Under the pieces are notes generated by a model, which was given only the letters and a program-made list of their open reading frames with translations, was not told the origin of the DNA and ran no database searches. A stretch of DNA of 64,000 bases from Proales similis (lineage: Eukaryota; Rotifera; Eurotatoria; Ploima; Proalidae): positions 3,224,001 to 3,288,000 of the forward strand of contig JAGVRJ010000002.1 of the NCBI GenBank assembly GCA_019059635.1. Direction: 5' to 3'. Both the position numbers and the translations under genes were made by a program. The number at the start of each line of letters is the position of its first letter. Position 1 is the stretch's first letter. Positions 35,755-47,564 of the stretch are shown one piece after another.

Positions 35755-37049
35755 TGCAAGGAGCTGTGCGCGACTGGACAGCGGGTGTGGGTTTATGTGT
35801 GATTATAATAAATCGATCGAGCAAAATTGAGGAGCCAACAATTAGAATCGCGAGTTAATTAAGTCGGCCCGGGATATTAGAGTGTGCGCGAGCGAGCAAT
35901 GTGACCAGCGGTTCGTCATTTACATACAAAATCGATTCAAAGTAGGTTAGTAGCGTTGAACAAACAGAGAAACCCGAGCTCGTACTGCAACGTCCCGCAA
36001 GGCGTTGGCTGTCCACTGCGTGAATCAAGCCAAGCAAGAATCGGAATACGAAAGAGGCGAATAGGAGAATGGATGCAAAAGCTAGTTTGGCAGTCAGTAG
36101 CGCTGATATTGCCGGTCTATCTCGACGCCGACCGCTTTATCTGCAATGCAGTTGCCGCTTTTTATTGCGTGCGTACATTTGAGTCGAAATGTAAATTAGT
36201 GTCGACCGAGTGGCTCTGATTTAAATTTTCGAATAAGACAAGCGCGTCGAGAGCAAGCGCCAAGCCGAACTGCTAGGCGTGCCGCTTATCGTCATTCATT
36301 CTAATTAAGGAGCGAACCGAAACAAATGACCGGCTTCAGGTGCGCACATCTGACACCCGACTTGGCCCATTTCAAATAATTGCATAATGCCTATCGGGTG
36401 TCGACCTCCGAACTAATTTTTGCGCCCCTTTCGCTCGCCCTCTGCGTCTCTCTCTCAGCCCCCCTTCACACACACACACACTATGTACGGCGTCGCCTTT
36501 GCCACTTTTTCTCTTGGTGTCACAATTAAAGAATTGTTTGACTGAATTGTTCCTCAATCGAATGCATATTTGCGCGCTCAATGGGGCAGCAAGCGGCGTC
36601 GAACTGGGCACTAAACTACTCGTTTAATTCAAGCGCTCTTAGAAGCAGCGCGCTTTCTCTCTCGCTCTCTCTCTCTCTGTTCTCCTCGCCTCCTTCTTCT
36701 TCTTGGTCTCTTCAAATGTAATTGCCTCTCCCATGTTGCGTCGATCTCTCTTTAAGGCAATTTGCAATACGCTTTTTGACACAAGGAGCGTAGCAAGAGA
36801 GAGAGAGAGAGAGAAAAAAAAGGGCGTTGAGGGAGAACAAGAAAGAGAGAGAAATAAAAGGCTGAAGCGAATGAAGAGTGAGCGGCCTCTTTACGCTGCC
36901 TCTTGAAAAGAGGGTGCGAGTGTAAATTGGCTCAATATCCGCGACCGGCACTGAGATTCAATTCCCATTATCAATACGCAGCGCTAACCACAATCGACTA
37001 CCGCAGAGAGCTCTTGAGCGTATTTTTATTGTTCCAACTGATTATATTC
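35755..37049. other. Long non-coding stretch upstream of the smoothelin-like gene
   Basis: About 1.3 kb with no recognised exon on either strand. It holds the promoter of the smoothelin-like gene and the DIS3 3' UTR (minus-strand AATAAA, TTTATT at about 37024-37029, roughly 20 bases past the DIS3 stop). Low-complexity tracts: CA near 36471-36481, CT at about 36655-36682, GA at about 36797-36814. Confidence 0.5.
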
Positions 37050-40017
37050 TCAAACTTTGATTTTCTTGTTCGCCGGCTGTGTGCCCGACTCGGCCTCGAC
37101 GCTGAAGCCCTCGATCTAAATGTGAGCAGATTATCGAATTGTTAACATGCGCGAACACAAGCGAGCAACCTTTGGAAAGACGAGCTGCAATTTCATTCGC
37201 TGGTGCTGAACGTTTTTCGCATCTATGCTTATCTTGACTGTTATTTTGTCGAATAGTCTGAGCTGAACGTTGCCTGCCTTCTGGCACGATTCCTGAAATG
37301 GCGAAATGCAACAGAAACTCGTCGAGACCAGCTTGAGTTCAAATTCAAACCTCTTCGGAATAAGTGAATGGAAAGTCGTGCAGATAGAGATTTCCTTCAA
37401 GGCCGTATTTGGGTATGAGGAGTTGGAGCGCGTTTTTCTTCACTGCCAATATGTAGGCCTCCTCGTCTACTTGTCGGTCGCGGAAGAAGAGCTGAGTGTG
37501 AAGGTCGACCGAAGCTCGTCCGGCGTACTGCGCCATTTTGTGCCTGTAATTCATGTGGTTGCAGGTCTGCTGCAGAAATTGCTTGTCCAGCAGCTGCGGA
37601 TAAGTTGAGTCGGCGTGCACTGCGGCGGCCAGCAGACGGTGAACAAGAATGTCGGCATAGCGGCGAATCGGCGACGTGAAGTGAGTGTAGATGGGCGCTG
37701 CCAGGCCGTAGTGGAAGAACTCGTCTTGAGGCAGAAGGCCAGAGCAGAAATAGAGCGCCTGCATCATGCACCGTGTGGTCAGCATCCTCAGCATTGTGTT
37801 GAAGAACAGATTGTCCACACAGTGCGCCCGGTCAAGCGAGTCGGCCAGCTTCTTTCCGTTGTCGCATTCGATCTTGATGCTCTTTGTCTCGGCCGCTTTT
37901 ATAATTGGATCAAAGTTGCTGAGCGGCGGCGACGGATGCCGACGAAGACAAGCGCACTGCGGAAAGGTCTCGTAGATCTTTCGGGCCACGCTGATGTTGG
38001 CCAGCAACATGAACTCCTCCACCATCGAGTTGGTCTCCTTTAGCTCTTTGCTAACTACGTCGATCGGATCGTGCGTCTCCGAGTCGAGGCTGAAACGAAT
38101 CTCGTTCGAGGCGAGACTGAGCGCGCCGTTCTTGATTCTGTCCGCTTTGAGCAGTTTGGCGATTTTGTTCAGACGGCGCAGACCTTCGGTCAGATCGTCT
38201 ATTCGACTCGAGTCGTCGATCATCATCTGCGCCTCGGCGTAGGTGAGTGACTTGCGGCTGAGGATAAGCGTTTTGTGAAACTGAGTGTTTATCACTCGGG
38301 CGTCGTTGGCGTCCAATTCCCAGAGAACACTGAAAGCGAGACGGGCGCCGTCGTCTCTCAACGAGCACAGATTCGAGCTGAGAAGCTCGGGCACCATGTC
38401 AATGCGTTTGTCGACCAAATAGACGGTCGTGCTACGCCGTCTCGCCTCTTCGTCCAACGCAGTGTTCGGCCGAATGAAATGACTCACGTCGGCGATGTGC
38501 ACTCCGCACTGGTAGTTGCCGTTGGGCAGAACGATGCAGTGCAATGCGTCGTCAATGTCCGTGCAGCCGGGCGGATCGACCGAGCAGATCGGAATGTGCG
38601 TGAGATCAAGTCGCTTGGCTTTTTCTTCGTCGCTTATCGACCAGGGCACCGACGGCAGGCATTCGAGCACAGACTGCGGAAACGGGTAATTGGGCACGTC
38701 ATGCTCGAGCAAGAGCACTTGATTCTCTGTCTCCTTGTCGCCGACTTGGCCCAGCGCTCGAACGAAATGCCCCATCGGGTAGCGGGAGTCGCGCGGCCAG
38801 CAGTCAATGTTCACTATAATCCGCTGATTTTTTAGCTTGTCCGCTTGTCGCGTTTCAATTCGCACTTTGGGAATGCGTCGCTCGGCCGGCACAAATATGT
38901 GACGGGTCGCGTCCGGCACGTCGCTCACTTGAAGGATTCCGCAGTACGGCCGCCAGTTTCGCTTGATAATTCCGACCACACGACCCGAAGGCAGTTTCTG
39001 GGCGCTCGGCTTGTCGAGCACCTGCTCGTCCTCTTCTTTCTCGTTCACGTAGTCGCCGACGTCCTCGTTGTTTTCTTCGAGCACCAGACTGGTCGGCGTC
39101 GCCCACTCTGACTCGGGCAGTATCTCAATGGCGACAATGTCGTCGTGCACTGCTCGATTCAAATTCCTGTAGCCCTGAACAAACACCTGCGGATGCTTTT
39201 GGTTGTCGTTCAAGAACACGTTCGCCTCGAGGTAGTTGTCTCTGCTCGCTTGAAACGAGCCTTGATGAAGCCGGCCAGCCTTGATGCCGGCCTGAATGTC
39301 CACAAGCCGCATGTGCTCGGGAAAGATGATTTGCTTGTTCTTGCGAGTCGCGTCGGTGATCTCCTTCTCGCTCAGCTCGTTTGAGTGCTCTTTGGCCGCG
39401 AGTCGATCGACTAGCTCGGGCCGTCCAAGACTGAGCACGTACTCGCGGCACGTGTGCGCCTCTATGCCGTCCGCGCGGGCCAGCCGAATGTTTTCGTTGT
39501 CATCGCTCAGCAGAACGATTTTTACGGGCGCACGAGCGCCGCCCAAATGCGTCTGGTAGTACAGGCAGACTTGGCGAATGGCGCGGTCGTTTCGATCGTT
39601 GATCGTCTCGTTCTCCAGCCGCTTGACGTACGCGTCCTGATGGAACTCGTTTACAAAGCAATAGAATCGACGATCTGGCGTGCTAAGAAGCTGAGTGACT
39701 CGATGGTAGCTGGCGATGCTGCGCTGTCTGACTTCCTGAAGGACTGTCTGAGCGATTATGACGTTGGCGAACACCGAGTCCTCGAGAACGTCCATCTGAT
39801 GCAGAATAATGTTGGTGTCCGGCACAATGTAGTGCGGCTGTGTGACCAGGCTACTCGGCGATTGAGGCTCAGAGTGAAGAACAAGCTTCGATTGGCCGCA
39901 GGCGTCTGCTGAGCAGAGCAGCGAGCCACAGCTCAGATCTTCCCTTAAATAGTGTTCACGAACAATCTTGAGCACGTTGCCGCGCCGGTTTTTCTTCATG
40001 AACACCTTGTCTAGCAT
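37050..40017 (-). CDS. DIS3: DIS3 (RRP44), catalytic ribonuclease of the RNA exosome
   Basis: Three exons (37351-40017, 37170-37292, 37050-37115) give 951 residues (human 958). The N-terminal CR3 zinc motif has Cys30, Cys35 and Cys40. The PIN endonuclease domain keeps its acidic residues (VPDTNIILHQ, NDRNDRAIR). Cold-shock domains follow (GRVVGIIKRNWRPYCGIL, HIFVPAERRIPKVRIETRQ), then the RNB exonuclease with SVDPPGCTDIDDALHC and HIADVSHFIRP, RYADILVHRLL, and an S1 domain ending in a basic NKKIKV tail. It is the processive 3'-5' exonuclease and endonuclease of the nuclear exosome in RNA turnover and rRNA processing. Both catalytic centres look intact. Confidence 0.97.
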
Positions 40018-40240
40018 TGTGAGCGCTGCTGCTCAGAGCGCAACGAGAACATCAGAAACATGGCCATGAGGCAATGAGAAGCGGTCGAGGTGCTATACTC
40101 GACCTGCATTCGGCTCGTTCAGTTTGGGCGTGAATTTCCAAATTAAGTTTATTTTTCAAGTATAAATACAAAAAAACAAATGAGCATTCAGATAAAACGA
40201 CAGAGTACGAGTATTGCGTCTAAACGATTAGGTGCTGCTT
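40018..40240. other. Short intergenic: DIS3 promoter and EDC4 3' UTR
   Basis: 223 bases between two minus-strand genes. Minus-strand AATAAA-like signals occur at 40149-40154 (TTTATT). No gene seen. Confidence 0.45.
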
Positions 40241-43200
40241 TTAGTAGTTTTGCCGAGCGGACGCTTTGCTGGCTTTGCTGGCCTGCTCGAGCGACTGACT
40301 GGCCATTAGAAGCATGCGCAGCGATTTGCTCAGCTTGTCGTTTGGATTCGTTTGTATGCAATGCTGCAGCTGGCCAATAAGCTGCTGCACAACTGTGGGC
40401 GTGTGCTCACGAGTGAGCGGGTTGTTCAGGTCTAAATTGACCAAGGCCTCTTCCAAATATTTTATCTTGAGCTCCATGTTCGAGCTGAGGTCTTGACTCA
40501 GCTGCTGAATGAGCGATAGAATTACGGGCTGCTGAAGTGGACACTGCATTTTCTTGCTGCTCGGGTTCAATGTGTTCTCAAACACTTGACTCGGATTGGC
40601 GATCTGGCACAGATTCATCAGCAGGTCCAGATCGGCGGCGCACAAGGCTACTTGAAACGCCGAGTTGAGTTGGCCCTTCTGCAAGAAGCTCGTGATCTGC
40701 ATTTGCGGGTCTTGTTCGTTTATGCTCGTGTTGGCCATCGAGCCGGCCAGCAGGTGACTGCTCAGCGACTGATTGATGGGCGTTGCGTGTCCGCTGCTTC
40801 TCAACTGGCCGATTATTCTCTGACTTAGAACCTGCTGCTGTTCGCGCATCGCAACCTGAATTTCTTCTTTCACAATTGCTTTCATCGACGAGATTATGGC
40901 GTCTTGCATTATGGCGTTTGAGTTTCTCATTTGAGCGCCGAGCTGCTGCTGAATGCCGCTGTTGAGCTCTTTGCTAGCCGAGCGACACGCGGACTCGATC
41001 TTTTCCGAAATGCTCTTCTGCAGTTGACCGTTGCTCTCCGTCGCTTGCACGCTCTGTTTGGTGGCTCGTTCCAGCTCGCTCAAGTACTCTTGCATGCCCT
41101 TGGCGAACGAGCTGTTCACTTGCTGGTACATGCTCTGGCAGGCTTTCTCAAAATTTGGCACCAAAATCTTCTGGAATGTGTCGCGATAGGAATTGACCAC
41201 CAGAGCCTGCATGCTCTGACACACCGACTGGCTGAGCGCATCGATAGTCGACTTTGACTTGAAGTATTTGTTCACCGAGTCACGCACGATGCTGTCGAGC
41301 GATTTGAACTTGTCGGCCAGCTCGCGAGCTACAACCTCGCGAAGTTGGTCGCCGACCGCGTTGCTCAGCTGAGTTCGCAGTGACGTGGCCAACTCCTCCT
41401 TGACGACCTTTTCCACTCGTTTGCTCATTTCCGACTCGACGTTTGTTCCAAACGACTTTTTCAATGCCGTTTCTAAATGCGATTGCAGCTGGAGGTTGGC
41501 GTTCGCCTGGTTTTTGCGTATCAGCTCAATTTGGTCATTCTGGAGGCGGACTATTTGCATGAGCTCGTTCAGCATGTGTCTGGTTTCGGCTTGTTCTTGA
41601 CTCAGCGCAATCGGCCTTGGAAGACCTGGACTCGGCTCGCTTGTGAGTTGAACCTCTCTTTGGGGCAGCTCTTCCAGTTCGGCCGCGTCGATCATCACAG
41701 CCGAAGAGGTGACAGGCTCTTCGACTGCCGCTTCTTCGGTGCTACTCGACGAGCTCGAGTCAGGCTTTTTGACTTGTGTCACCTGAGTGAGACTACTTGC
41801 GCTGAGCGATTCGTTCAGATTGACCGAATTGGCCGCGCTCATCTTCGGACTGTTGATGAATGCGTCGGGTGTCATTAGAATTGGCTGCGATAGATCGGCT
41901 GCGGCGCCCGATTTGAGCGAATTTATCGACTGGTTCAGCTCTTGCTGCTGTTTGAGAAGGTCGTTGAAGCTCAACGACTGAGTGAATTTTTGGTAGCGAT
42001 TGGACTCGGCGTCCGCATCGGCCAGAAATATCTGCATCTCTTGCAGCTGCTTGGTCTGAATACAGTAGAGTCGAAGCATTTTGACAGTGTTCTCCTCTTC
42101 GCCGAGACTGTTCTGAACAGAAGAGGCGTTGAGCAGATCGGTGTCGGAGCTGTTCGCCAGCATCTGAGTGTATTTGCGCGCCTTGACGTCGTGGGTGTCG
42201 ATGATGGCAAAGCTGAGCGCCGGATAGGCCAGAATGAACTCGCTGACTGCCGTGCATCGCACCTGGCCGCATTCGATGTCTTTCCACAGGTCGAGCGCGT
42301 AGAAGCATTTTCTCGTTATGTCCGACAAGAGCACATAGTTGCCAGACAGGTCGACGGCCACTTTGAGACAAGGCTGAACGCCGACCGGGTCGTCAGACGA
42401 GATTGTGAAGTGAATGGTCTGCAGGCAGTCCCATTTGTAGCAGGACCAGAGCTTGAGCTCTCGGTTGTGATCGCTGCCGGTGAGTATGAAGCTCCAGAAC
42501 TGTTCGTCGGGCGTCGGGTTTTTGATGTCGTCGAGAAAGTGCAGCGAATTGACCGCGCGGCCGCCATGTGGCATCCATCGTTTTAGACACCTCGGCTCAG
42601 GCGGCTCGTCTTCGAACGAAATTTTCACAAAGCTCACTTCGCCGTCTGAGCTCGAAGTTGCAATGGCGGAGCCGTCCGGCGAGAAGCTCGCAGTCAATAT
42701 GCTCGACTGATGCTCGAGTAGGGTGATGTGGCCTTTTTTCAAATCAGACGTGCGCAGCTCTTCGTCGCAGTTGTAGTTGGCTTGTACGAGGCCCAAGTGG
42801 AAGATGTGGGCCTTTTCTCGGCGCGTGACCACAAACACTTTGGACGCGTCGTCGTCGGTGGTGTCAGTCGGCGGCTCGTTGCCGTTGTCCGGAATGTACA
42901 TGCACCAAATGAAACGATGGGCCGCCTCGCTGCTCTCCACGCTCGAGTCGAGCAGATCGGGCGCCAAGTTGAACACCAGCTGAGTTTGAATTTTAGACGA
43001 CGAGTCGAGAGTGATGCGAAATATTTGCGCGCGTGAGCTCTCGTCCACGCAGCCGAGCAAAACTTCCTCGTCGCAATAGGCGAATGCCAGATCGAGCACG
43101 CGGCCGGTAAACGACTTTAAGAGCACTTTCTCGTTCAGTCTCTTGTGGAACACTCTCACTTTGCCCGCAAGCTCGACTGTAATCGAATAGGCAAAGTACT

Positions 43201-43537
43201 GGTTGCTCTTGTGAATGGCGATCATGTTGCCGTTGCTGAACGCCTGCTCCCAGTCGTAGTTGACAATCCTGTTCACTTTGATTTTGCTCGACGCGTTCAT
43301 GCGCGTCTGCGACGAGCTGTGGCTGGTCACTATCTCCACACGCTCGGCGTTCACACTGAATCGATTGGCCGTGTCGTCGCCTTTAAGCTCAATGCGCTGC
43401 TCGGGCACAGGCTGCGCAGCTGTCGGGTATTGGTCGCACGCTCTGTCGCGACTCAGCGCCGGCTCCGAGGACATTTGCAACGACTGATTCTCTTCTTTAA
43501 ACGAATTGGCTATTTCTTGCAGATTCAACGAACTCAT
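40241..43537 (-). CDS. EDC4: EDC4 (Ge-1), enhancer of mRNA decapping
   Basis: Single-exon 1098-residue frame (human about 1401). The N-terminal WD40 propeller (about residues 90-440) includes VNYDWEQAFSNGNMIAIHKS, LLEHQSSILTASFSPDGSAI and HGGRAVNSLHFLDD followed later by FILTGSDHNRELKLWSCYKW, close to Ge-1. A Ser/Thr-rich low-complexity linker follows (about 520-680), then long coiled coils (LREVVARELADKFKSLDSIV; RATKQSVQATESNGQLQKSI) and the helical C-terminal domain used for P-body targeting. EDC4 is the scaffold that bridges DCP1a and DCP2 and stimulates decapping. It is adjacent to DIS3; both act in RNA decay, but on separate promoters, so I treat this as coincidence. Confidence 0.95.
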   Translation of the reverse strand: MSSLNLQEIANSFKEENQSLQMSSEPALSRDRACDQYPTAAQPVPEQRIELKGDDTANRFSVNAERVEIVTSHSSSQTRMNASSKIKVNRIVNYDWEQAFSNGNMIAIHKSNQYFAYSITVELAGKVRVFHKRLNEKVLLKSFTGRVLDLAFAYCDEEVLLGCVDESSRAQIFRITLDSSSKIQTQLVFNLAPDLLDSSVESSEAAHRFIWCMYIPDNGNEPPTDTTDDDASKVFVVTRREKAHIFHLGLVQANYNCDEELRTSDLKKGHITLLEHQSSILTASFSPDGSAIATSSSDGEVSFVKISFEDEPPEPRCLKRWMPHGGRAVNSLHFLDDIKNPTPDEQFWSFILTGSDHNRELKLWSCYKWDCLQTIHFTISSDDPVGVQPCLKVAVDLSGNYVLLSDITRKCFYALDLWKDIECGQVRCTAVSEFILAYPALSFAIIDTHDVKARKYTQMLANSSDTDLLNASSVQNSLGEEENTVKMLRLYCIQTKQLQEMQIFLADADAESNRYQKFTQSLSFNDLLKQQQELNQSINSLKSGAAADLSQPILMTPDAFINSPKMSAANSVNLNESLSASSLTQVTQVKKPDSSSSSSTEEAAVEEPVTSSAVMIDAAELEELPQREVQLTSEPSPGLPRPIALSQEQAETRHMLNELMQIVRLQNDQIELIRKNQANANLQLQSHLETALKKSFGTNVESEMSKRVEKVVKEELATSLRTQLSNAVGDQLREVVARELADKFKSLDSIVRDSVNKYFKSKSTIDALSQSVCQSMQALVVNSYRDTFQKILVPNFEKACQSMYQQVNSSFAKGMQEYLSELERATKQSVQATESNGQLQKSISEKIESACRSASKELNSGIQQQLGAQMRNSNAIMQDAIISSMKAIVKEEIQVAMREQQQVLSQRIIGQLRSSGHATPINQSLSSHLLAGSMANTSINEQDPQMQITSFLQKGQLNSAFQVALCAADLDLLMNLCQIANPSQVFENTLNPSSKKMQCPLQQPVILSLIQQLSQDLSSNMELKIKYLEEALVNLDLNNPLTREHTPTVVQQLIGQLQHCIQTNPNDKLSKSLRMLLMASQSLEQASKASKASARQNY

Positions 43538-44342
43538 TTTGACTTCGATTTGTTTGATTAAACCCGGTCTACGGTCTGAATGCTTGCAGACCGCCTATTA
43601 ATCGCACACGCGTTCACCGCTCAGGTTCATTGGTCACGACAAGTCACGAAATTTGTCTTTTTGGCGCCGCGTCGATCGATGCCATTCGATTTCCATCCAA
43701 CGCCTACTCGTGTTCGCTCGGCGACTATAAAAAAGACGAAACGCAAAACTCAAAGCAAATAGGCGCGCCAGAAATTACACCACACCGCGCACCATAGATG
43801 TGCGACTCCCTCAATCACCGAAAAGTCGTTTACTTAATCCGTCTGAGACACAGGCGTCTGCTCTAAGGCAGAAGCTACTTAATCAACTTGTGCTGTCTCA
43901 TTTCTATTTAGTCTGCCTGAATCTAAATACCCGACCTCAGGCGAGCGACAAAGTCGACTTGAGCAGCTAATTGAAAAATTAAATTGAGCGTCTAAAATAC
44001 TCTTTTCTGAATAGAAAAAGCTCCTTTACACTTTTCTCCCTTCTTATGAAATCGGGATGCTCATCAGGATTATTTGGTTTAAATTGACAAACAGCGTTCA
44101 GCGCTGAATGAAGGAAAACATCTTCTAAACGATGATTCTTAAGTAATTCGCTCGTCTCCGTTGCAGTTAAACTGCCTCAGATGTTATTGAATAAGCGTCT
44201 AGGAAATGCTCATTAGACTTTTGGTTAGCCTTTATCCGCTCTATCCTAATAAAGGCCAGCCGAACTCACCTGAATAAGAAATTTTCTCCAACGAGCTAAT
44301 CATCGTCATTTCTGTGAAGGTTGTCTAAAGTAAAACGCCGAA
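43538..44342. other. Intergenic between divergent EDC4 and GPCR genes
   Basis: 805 bases with no supported gene. Carries the EDC4 promoter (minus) and the GPCR promoter (plus). No clear repeat or motif. Confidence 0.5.
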
Positions 44343-45374
44343 ATGAACATCAGCAGCGAAATTCTAAACGAGATGCGTCTGTACGGACAAATAATTCAAG
44401 AGTTCAAGTTCTACTTCGGAGCCACGATTGGTCCCGTCGGAGTTGTGCTCAACGCCATCTTGGTGTTTGTATTCTTCGCTCGGCCCGATCTCAACAAAAA
44501 GATCAACATGGGCTTGATCTGTGGCACTATAGCCTTGGCTGACTTTGTTTGTCAATTTCTCATGATATTCCTGTTTTACTACCTGCTGCCCTCATTGGGT
44601 CTGGATATCATAAACCAAAGCGACCTGGCGTGCACAATTGGGCTATTTTCAGTGCAAACTTCATCACAGTTCGGTGCTTGGCTTCATGTGATACTTTGCA
44701 TTGAACGCTTCATGTTTGTCAACTACCCCAACAAGAGAACGCTGTTCGCAACGAAGCGTAAAGTGACCTACTTGATGATCTTAGCCCTTCTTATCTCGAT
44801 TTTAATCAACTCGCCCAACTTGGCCACGAGGATCCCCAGGTATCCAACGGTTAATGGAACTGTCGCAAGCGGCTTTTGTGCATTAGAAAAGCCGCTCGAA
44901 GTGGTTATGAACAATATCGCATTCGTGTTCCGAACTATCTTGCCCTCTGTGGTTATGGCCGTACTGAACTATAAAACTGTGAGAGCTCTGCTCAGGTCCA
45001 GAACTAAGGTCACTGGCCACTTAAATGGAGGGCCCAGCAAAGCGCAAAAAAGACGACAGAGACGCTTCACAATAGCGGTAGTCGCCTTGAACACATTCTT
45101 CGTCTTGTTTTACTTGCCACTCGGTATTTTTTTCTTGTGGAGTACCTACGAAGAGCTGACAGGAATCAGGCTAAATCCAGCCGAGGAATTACTTAGACAA
45201 CTAATCGCGTTCATCACGGCAGCCATTGCCACAGTCTATCAGTCATTTACATTTTTCATCTATTTCGCATTTAATCAACTGTTCCGCCGTGAGCTGCTCT
45301 TTTGCTTGAAGATTAAAAAGAATAGTGTTCACTCCAACAGCCAGCTTCAGACAGCTAATTTTAACCATTCTTAA
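44343..45374 (+). CDS. Class A-like GPCR, orphan
   Basis: Intronless 343-residue frame with seven membrane segments. N-glycosylation site near the start (MNISSE). TM1 GPVGVVLNAILVFVF and TM2 LADFVCQFL keep the conserved Asn and Asp. The TM3 Cys (DLACTIGLF) pairs plausibly with FCALEKP in loop 2. The DRY position reads ERF (LCIERFMFVNYP) and TM7 ends FTFFIYFAFNQLFRREL, with no NPxxY proline. The basic third loop (KAQKRRQRRF) suits G-protein coupling. It resembles invertebrate orphan peptide-receptor-like GPCRs rather than any named receptor. Unlike the GPCR at 9116-10096, it retains the TM2 Asp. Confidence 0.8.
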   Translation: MNISSEILNEMRLYGQIIQEFKFYFGATIGPVGVVLNAILVFVFFARPDLNKKINMGLICGTIALADFVCQFLMIFLFYYLLPSLGLDIINQSDLACTIGLFSVQTSSQFGAWLHVILCIERFMFVNYPNKRTLFATKRKVTYLMILALLISILINSPNLATRIPRYPTVNGTVASGFCALEKPLEVVMNNIAFVFRTILPSVVMAVLNYKTVRALLRSRTKVTGHLNGGPSKAQKRRQRRFTIAVVALNTFFVLFYLPLGIFFLWSTYEELTGIRLNPAEELLRQLIAFITAAIATVYQSFTFFIYFAFNQLFRRELLFCLKIKKNSVHSNSQLQTANFNHS

Positions 45375-47564
45375 GCAATTAACCTTCTGCTTTGAGTTGT
45401 TCAGCTTCTCTCTTCAAATAGCCTTTTCTCTTTGAATTTTCTCCACTCTTCTCTCTTGATCAGCTATTCGCTTTTGTCTTTTTAGCGACGTGAAGCTAAT
45501 TTACAAGCAGCGGCCTGAATCTATAAGGTAATTACCTTAATAGTAAACAACCAAGACGAGCCAAGGTAGACACCGCACAACAAATCGCTAGCCCAATGAA
45601 TACTAGTCTGAACGAGCTGCAGCGCTCTCCGTAGAATGCCTTTGCTCGCTACGCTTTCTAAATTCAATAAAACGCTTGAATATCGATTTTCGCTGACGTT
45701 CGAAATAGCGCGCCAGGCCCAAACTAGAGCCCTGTTGACGTCAAGGTAACCATAACGACCTCGGCGGCGAGAGCGAGGAGAGTAGAAGGGCTAGAATAGA
45801 CGGTTCATCAACTGCGGTCACTCGATACGTTGAAGCAAGTCAAACAGTCATTACAGTCTGAGGACGTGGACCTCGGGACAAACAGAGAATTACTTGTAGT
45901 CCCGATTATGCTTTTCGTTTCGGTGTGTGTGTGTGTGTGTGCTCGAGTGTTGGGTACGAATGCTCATCAAGGGAAATCAAATCGCTTGGTAACGAATGTT
46001 GTTTTCCTTTTGAATTAATTTCCTTGATCCTTGGCTGACTGAGGCAGCGAGCTGTTTCGTTCGCATGCAACTTGTAACGCGCGCTAAAACCAGCCAACCG
46101 ACCAACGGCAAACAAACAAATTTACCAGCAACAGAGTGAACGAGGTTACATTAAAAACAGAACAGCTTCTCCAATTTCACTATTTCCTTCCCGAATAATT
46201 GTTTTCCATTGAGCCCGCTTTGTTTGGAGCAAAGCAAATTAGAACGAGACAAACAGTTATTACTTTCCTTCCGCTTTTCTTTTTCAATTCTCTTGTCTTT
46301 TTTCCTCTTTATGCGTCGTTAATTGATGCAAATAGATGCAAGTTGCTCAAGTTTTCACTTCTGCTCAGCCTTATGCTCGATCGATACGCGCTCTGCTCCA
46401 AGCTTTAGGTTCCCATCTAGTTCAGCAGTCGCATTATAAACCTAAACGAAGGTCGAACGAACGACGAGTGCATCCTAAATATTTGCGCTCATACTTTCGT
46501 GTGTGTGTGTGTGTAGCCGGACTCGATTCGATCAAGTAAATAAGCTCAGTTTAATTGGAACTGAACTCGTGCAGCCATTGCAAGCCGAGCCGCTTAATCT
46601 GCTCTTAGAGGCGCCCGGTCAAACCTGACACGCACCATGCCAAGCGTATGACCTCCTCCTCCTCCTCTTCGATTCCTTCACGTGTGAGTCTCTGTGTGTG
46701 TTTGCTTTCTGGCGCTTCTTGCTTGTCAAACTCAGAATCCGACGTCAAATAAATCAACAAACGACGTTGTCCCCGTTTTGTCGCTATCGGCTCTACGCTC
46801 TAATTGTGTCTGGCAGAGCGTTTATTTATTTGTTTGGCTTCTAAATCGAATGTTTTAAGTCTACACGGCTTTTTGTCGTCGCCTAGACTGGCGACACTCT
46901 TTTGCGTAGATTTTCATCACACACACGTCTGTTTCAGTTCAACTCTCTTGTCTCTTGTGAGGCGACTAGCTTCGGCGCAAAGTTGATCGTCTCTTGGCCC
47001 GCCTTGGGCAATACCGCGCACGCCGATTAATGGCTGGCAGCACTCGGCGAACTCGAACCACTTGAAAAATGCGTTCGCCTGTTTTTCTCTTTGTTTTGGC
47101 TCACTTACTGGTTTCGAAATGAGCGGAGTAGAGCGAGCTTGAGAATAGACACCCTAGACACCGAGTGCGAATGTGGGTGCACAGAAACAATGAAATAAGA
47201 GAGGGCGCGTTCAGTGCTTTGAATTAGATTGATTTGAATTGCATTTTTCATGAGAAAAAAAAGCCGAACGAATTAGTCGCAGTGAACTCAAATTCAAGGC
47301 GACCAAAACGGCCAATTCTAAATTTCCTTTTCTTTCGTTTCTCTAATTTTAGCCGAGTTGACGGCGCCCGGCCAATTAAGCGAACAAACGAGTGAGCCAG
47401 GACGAGCAGGGTGCATGTATTGGAGCCAGCGCAACAACCGAGTCGATTGAAGCAGCAAATAAAAAAAAAAAAAAAGAGGTCTACGCGTTGGAAGGGCAAG
47501 CGCTCGGCAAACAAAGCCGCCGCTCGTATATGCATTTGTATGCTCAAAGGTGCGACGATAAGAA
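45375..47564. other. Largest gene-free stretch of the window
   Basis: 2.19 kb without a recognised exon, RNA gene or mobile element. Contains GT runs at about 45923-45940 and 46499-46514, a CCT run near 46653-46667 and an A run at about 47461-47475 just before the next gene. Frames of 60-143 codons here lack family similarity and are partly translated repeats. Confidence 0.5.

Noticed and set aside
37615-43561. Long plus-strand frames opposite DIS3 and EDC4
   Set aside because: Shadows of real genes on the other strand; no domain similarity.
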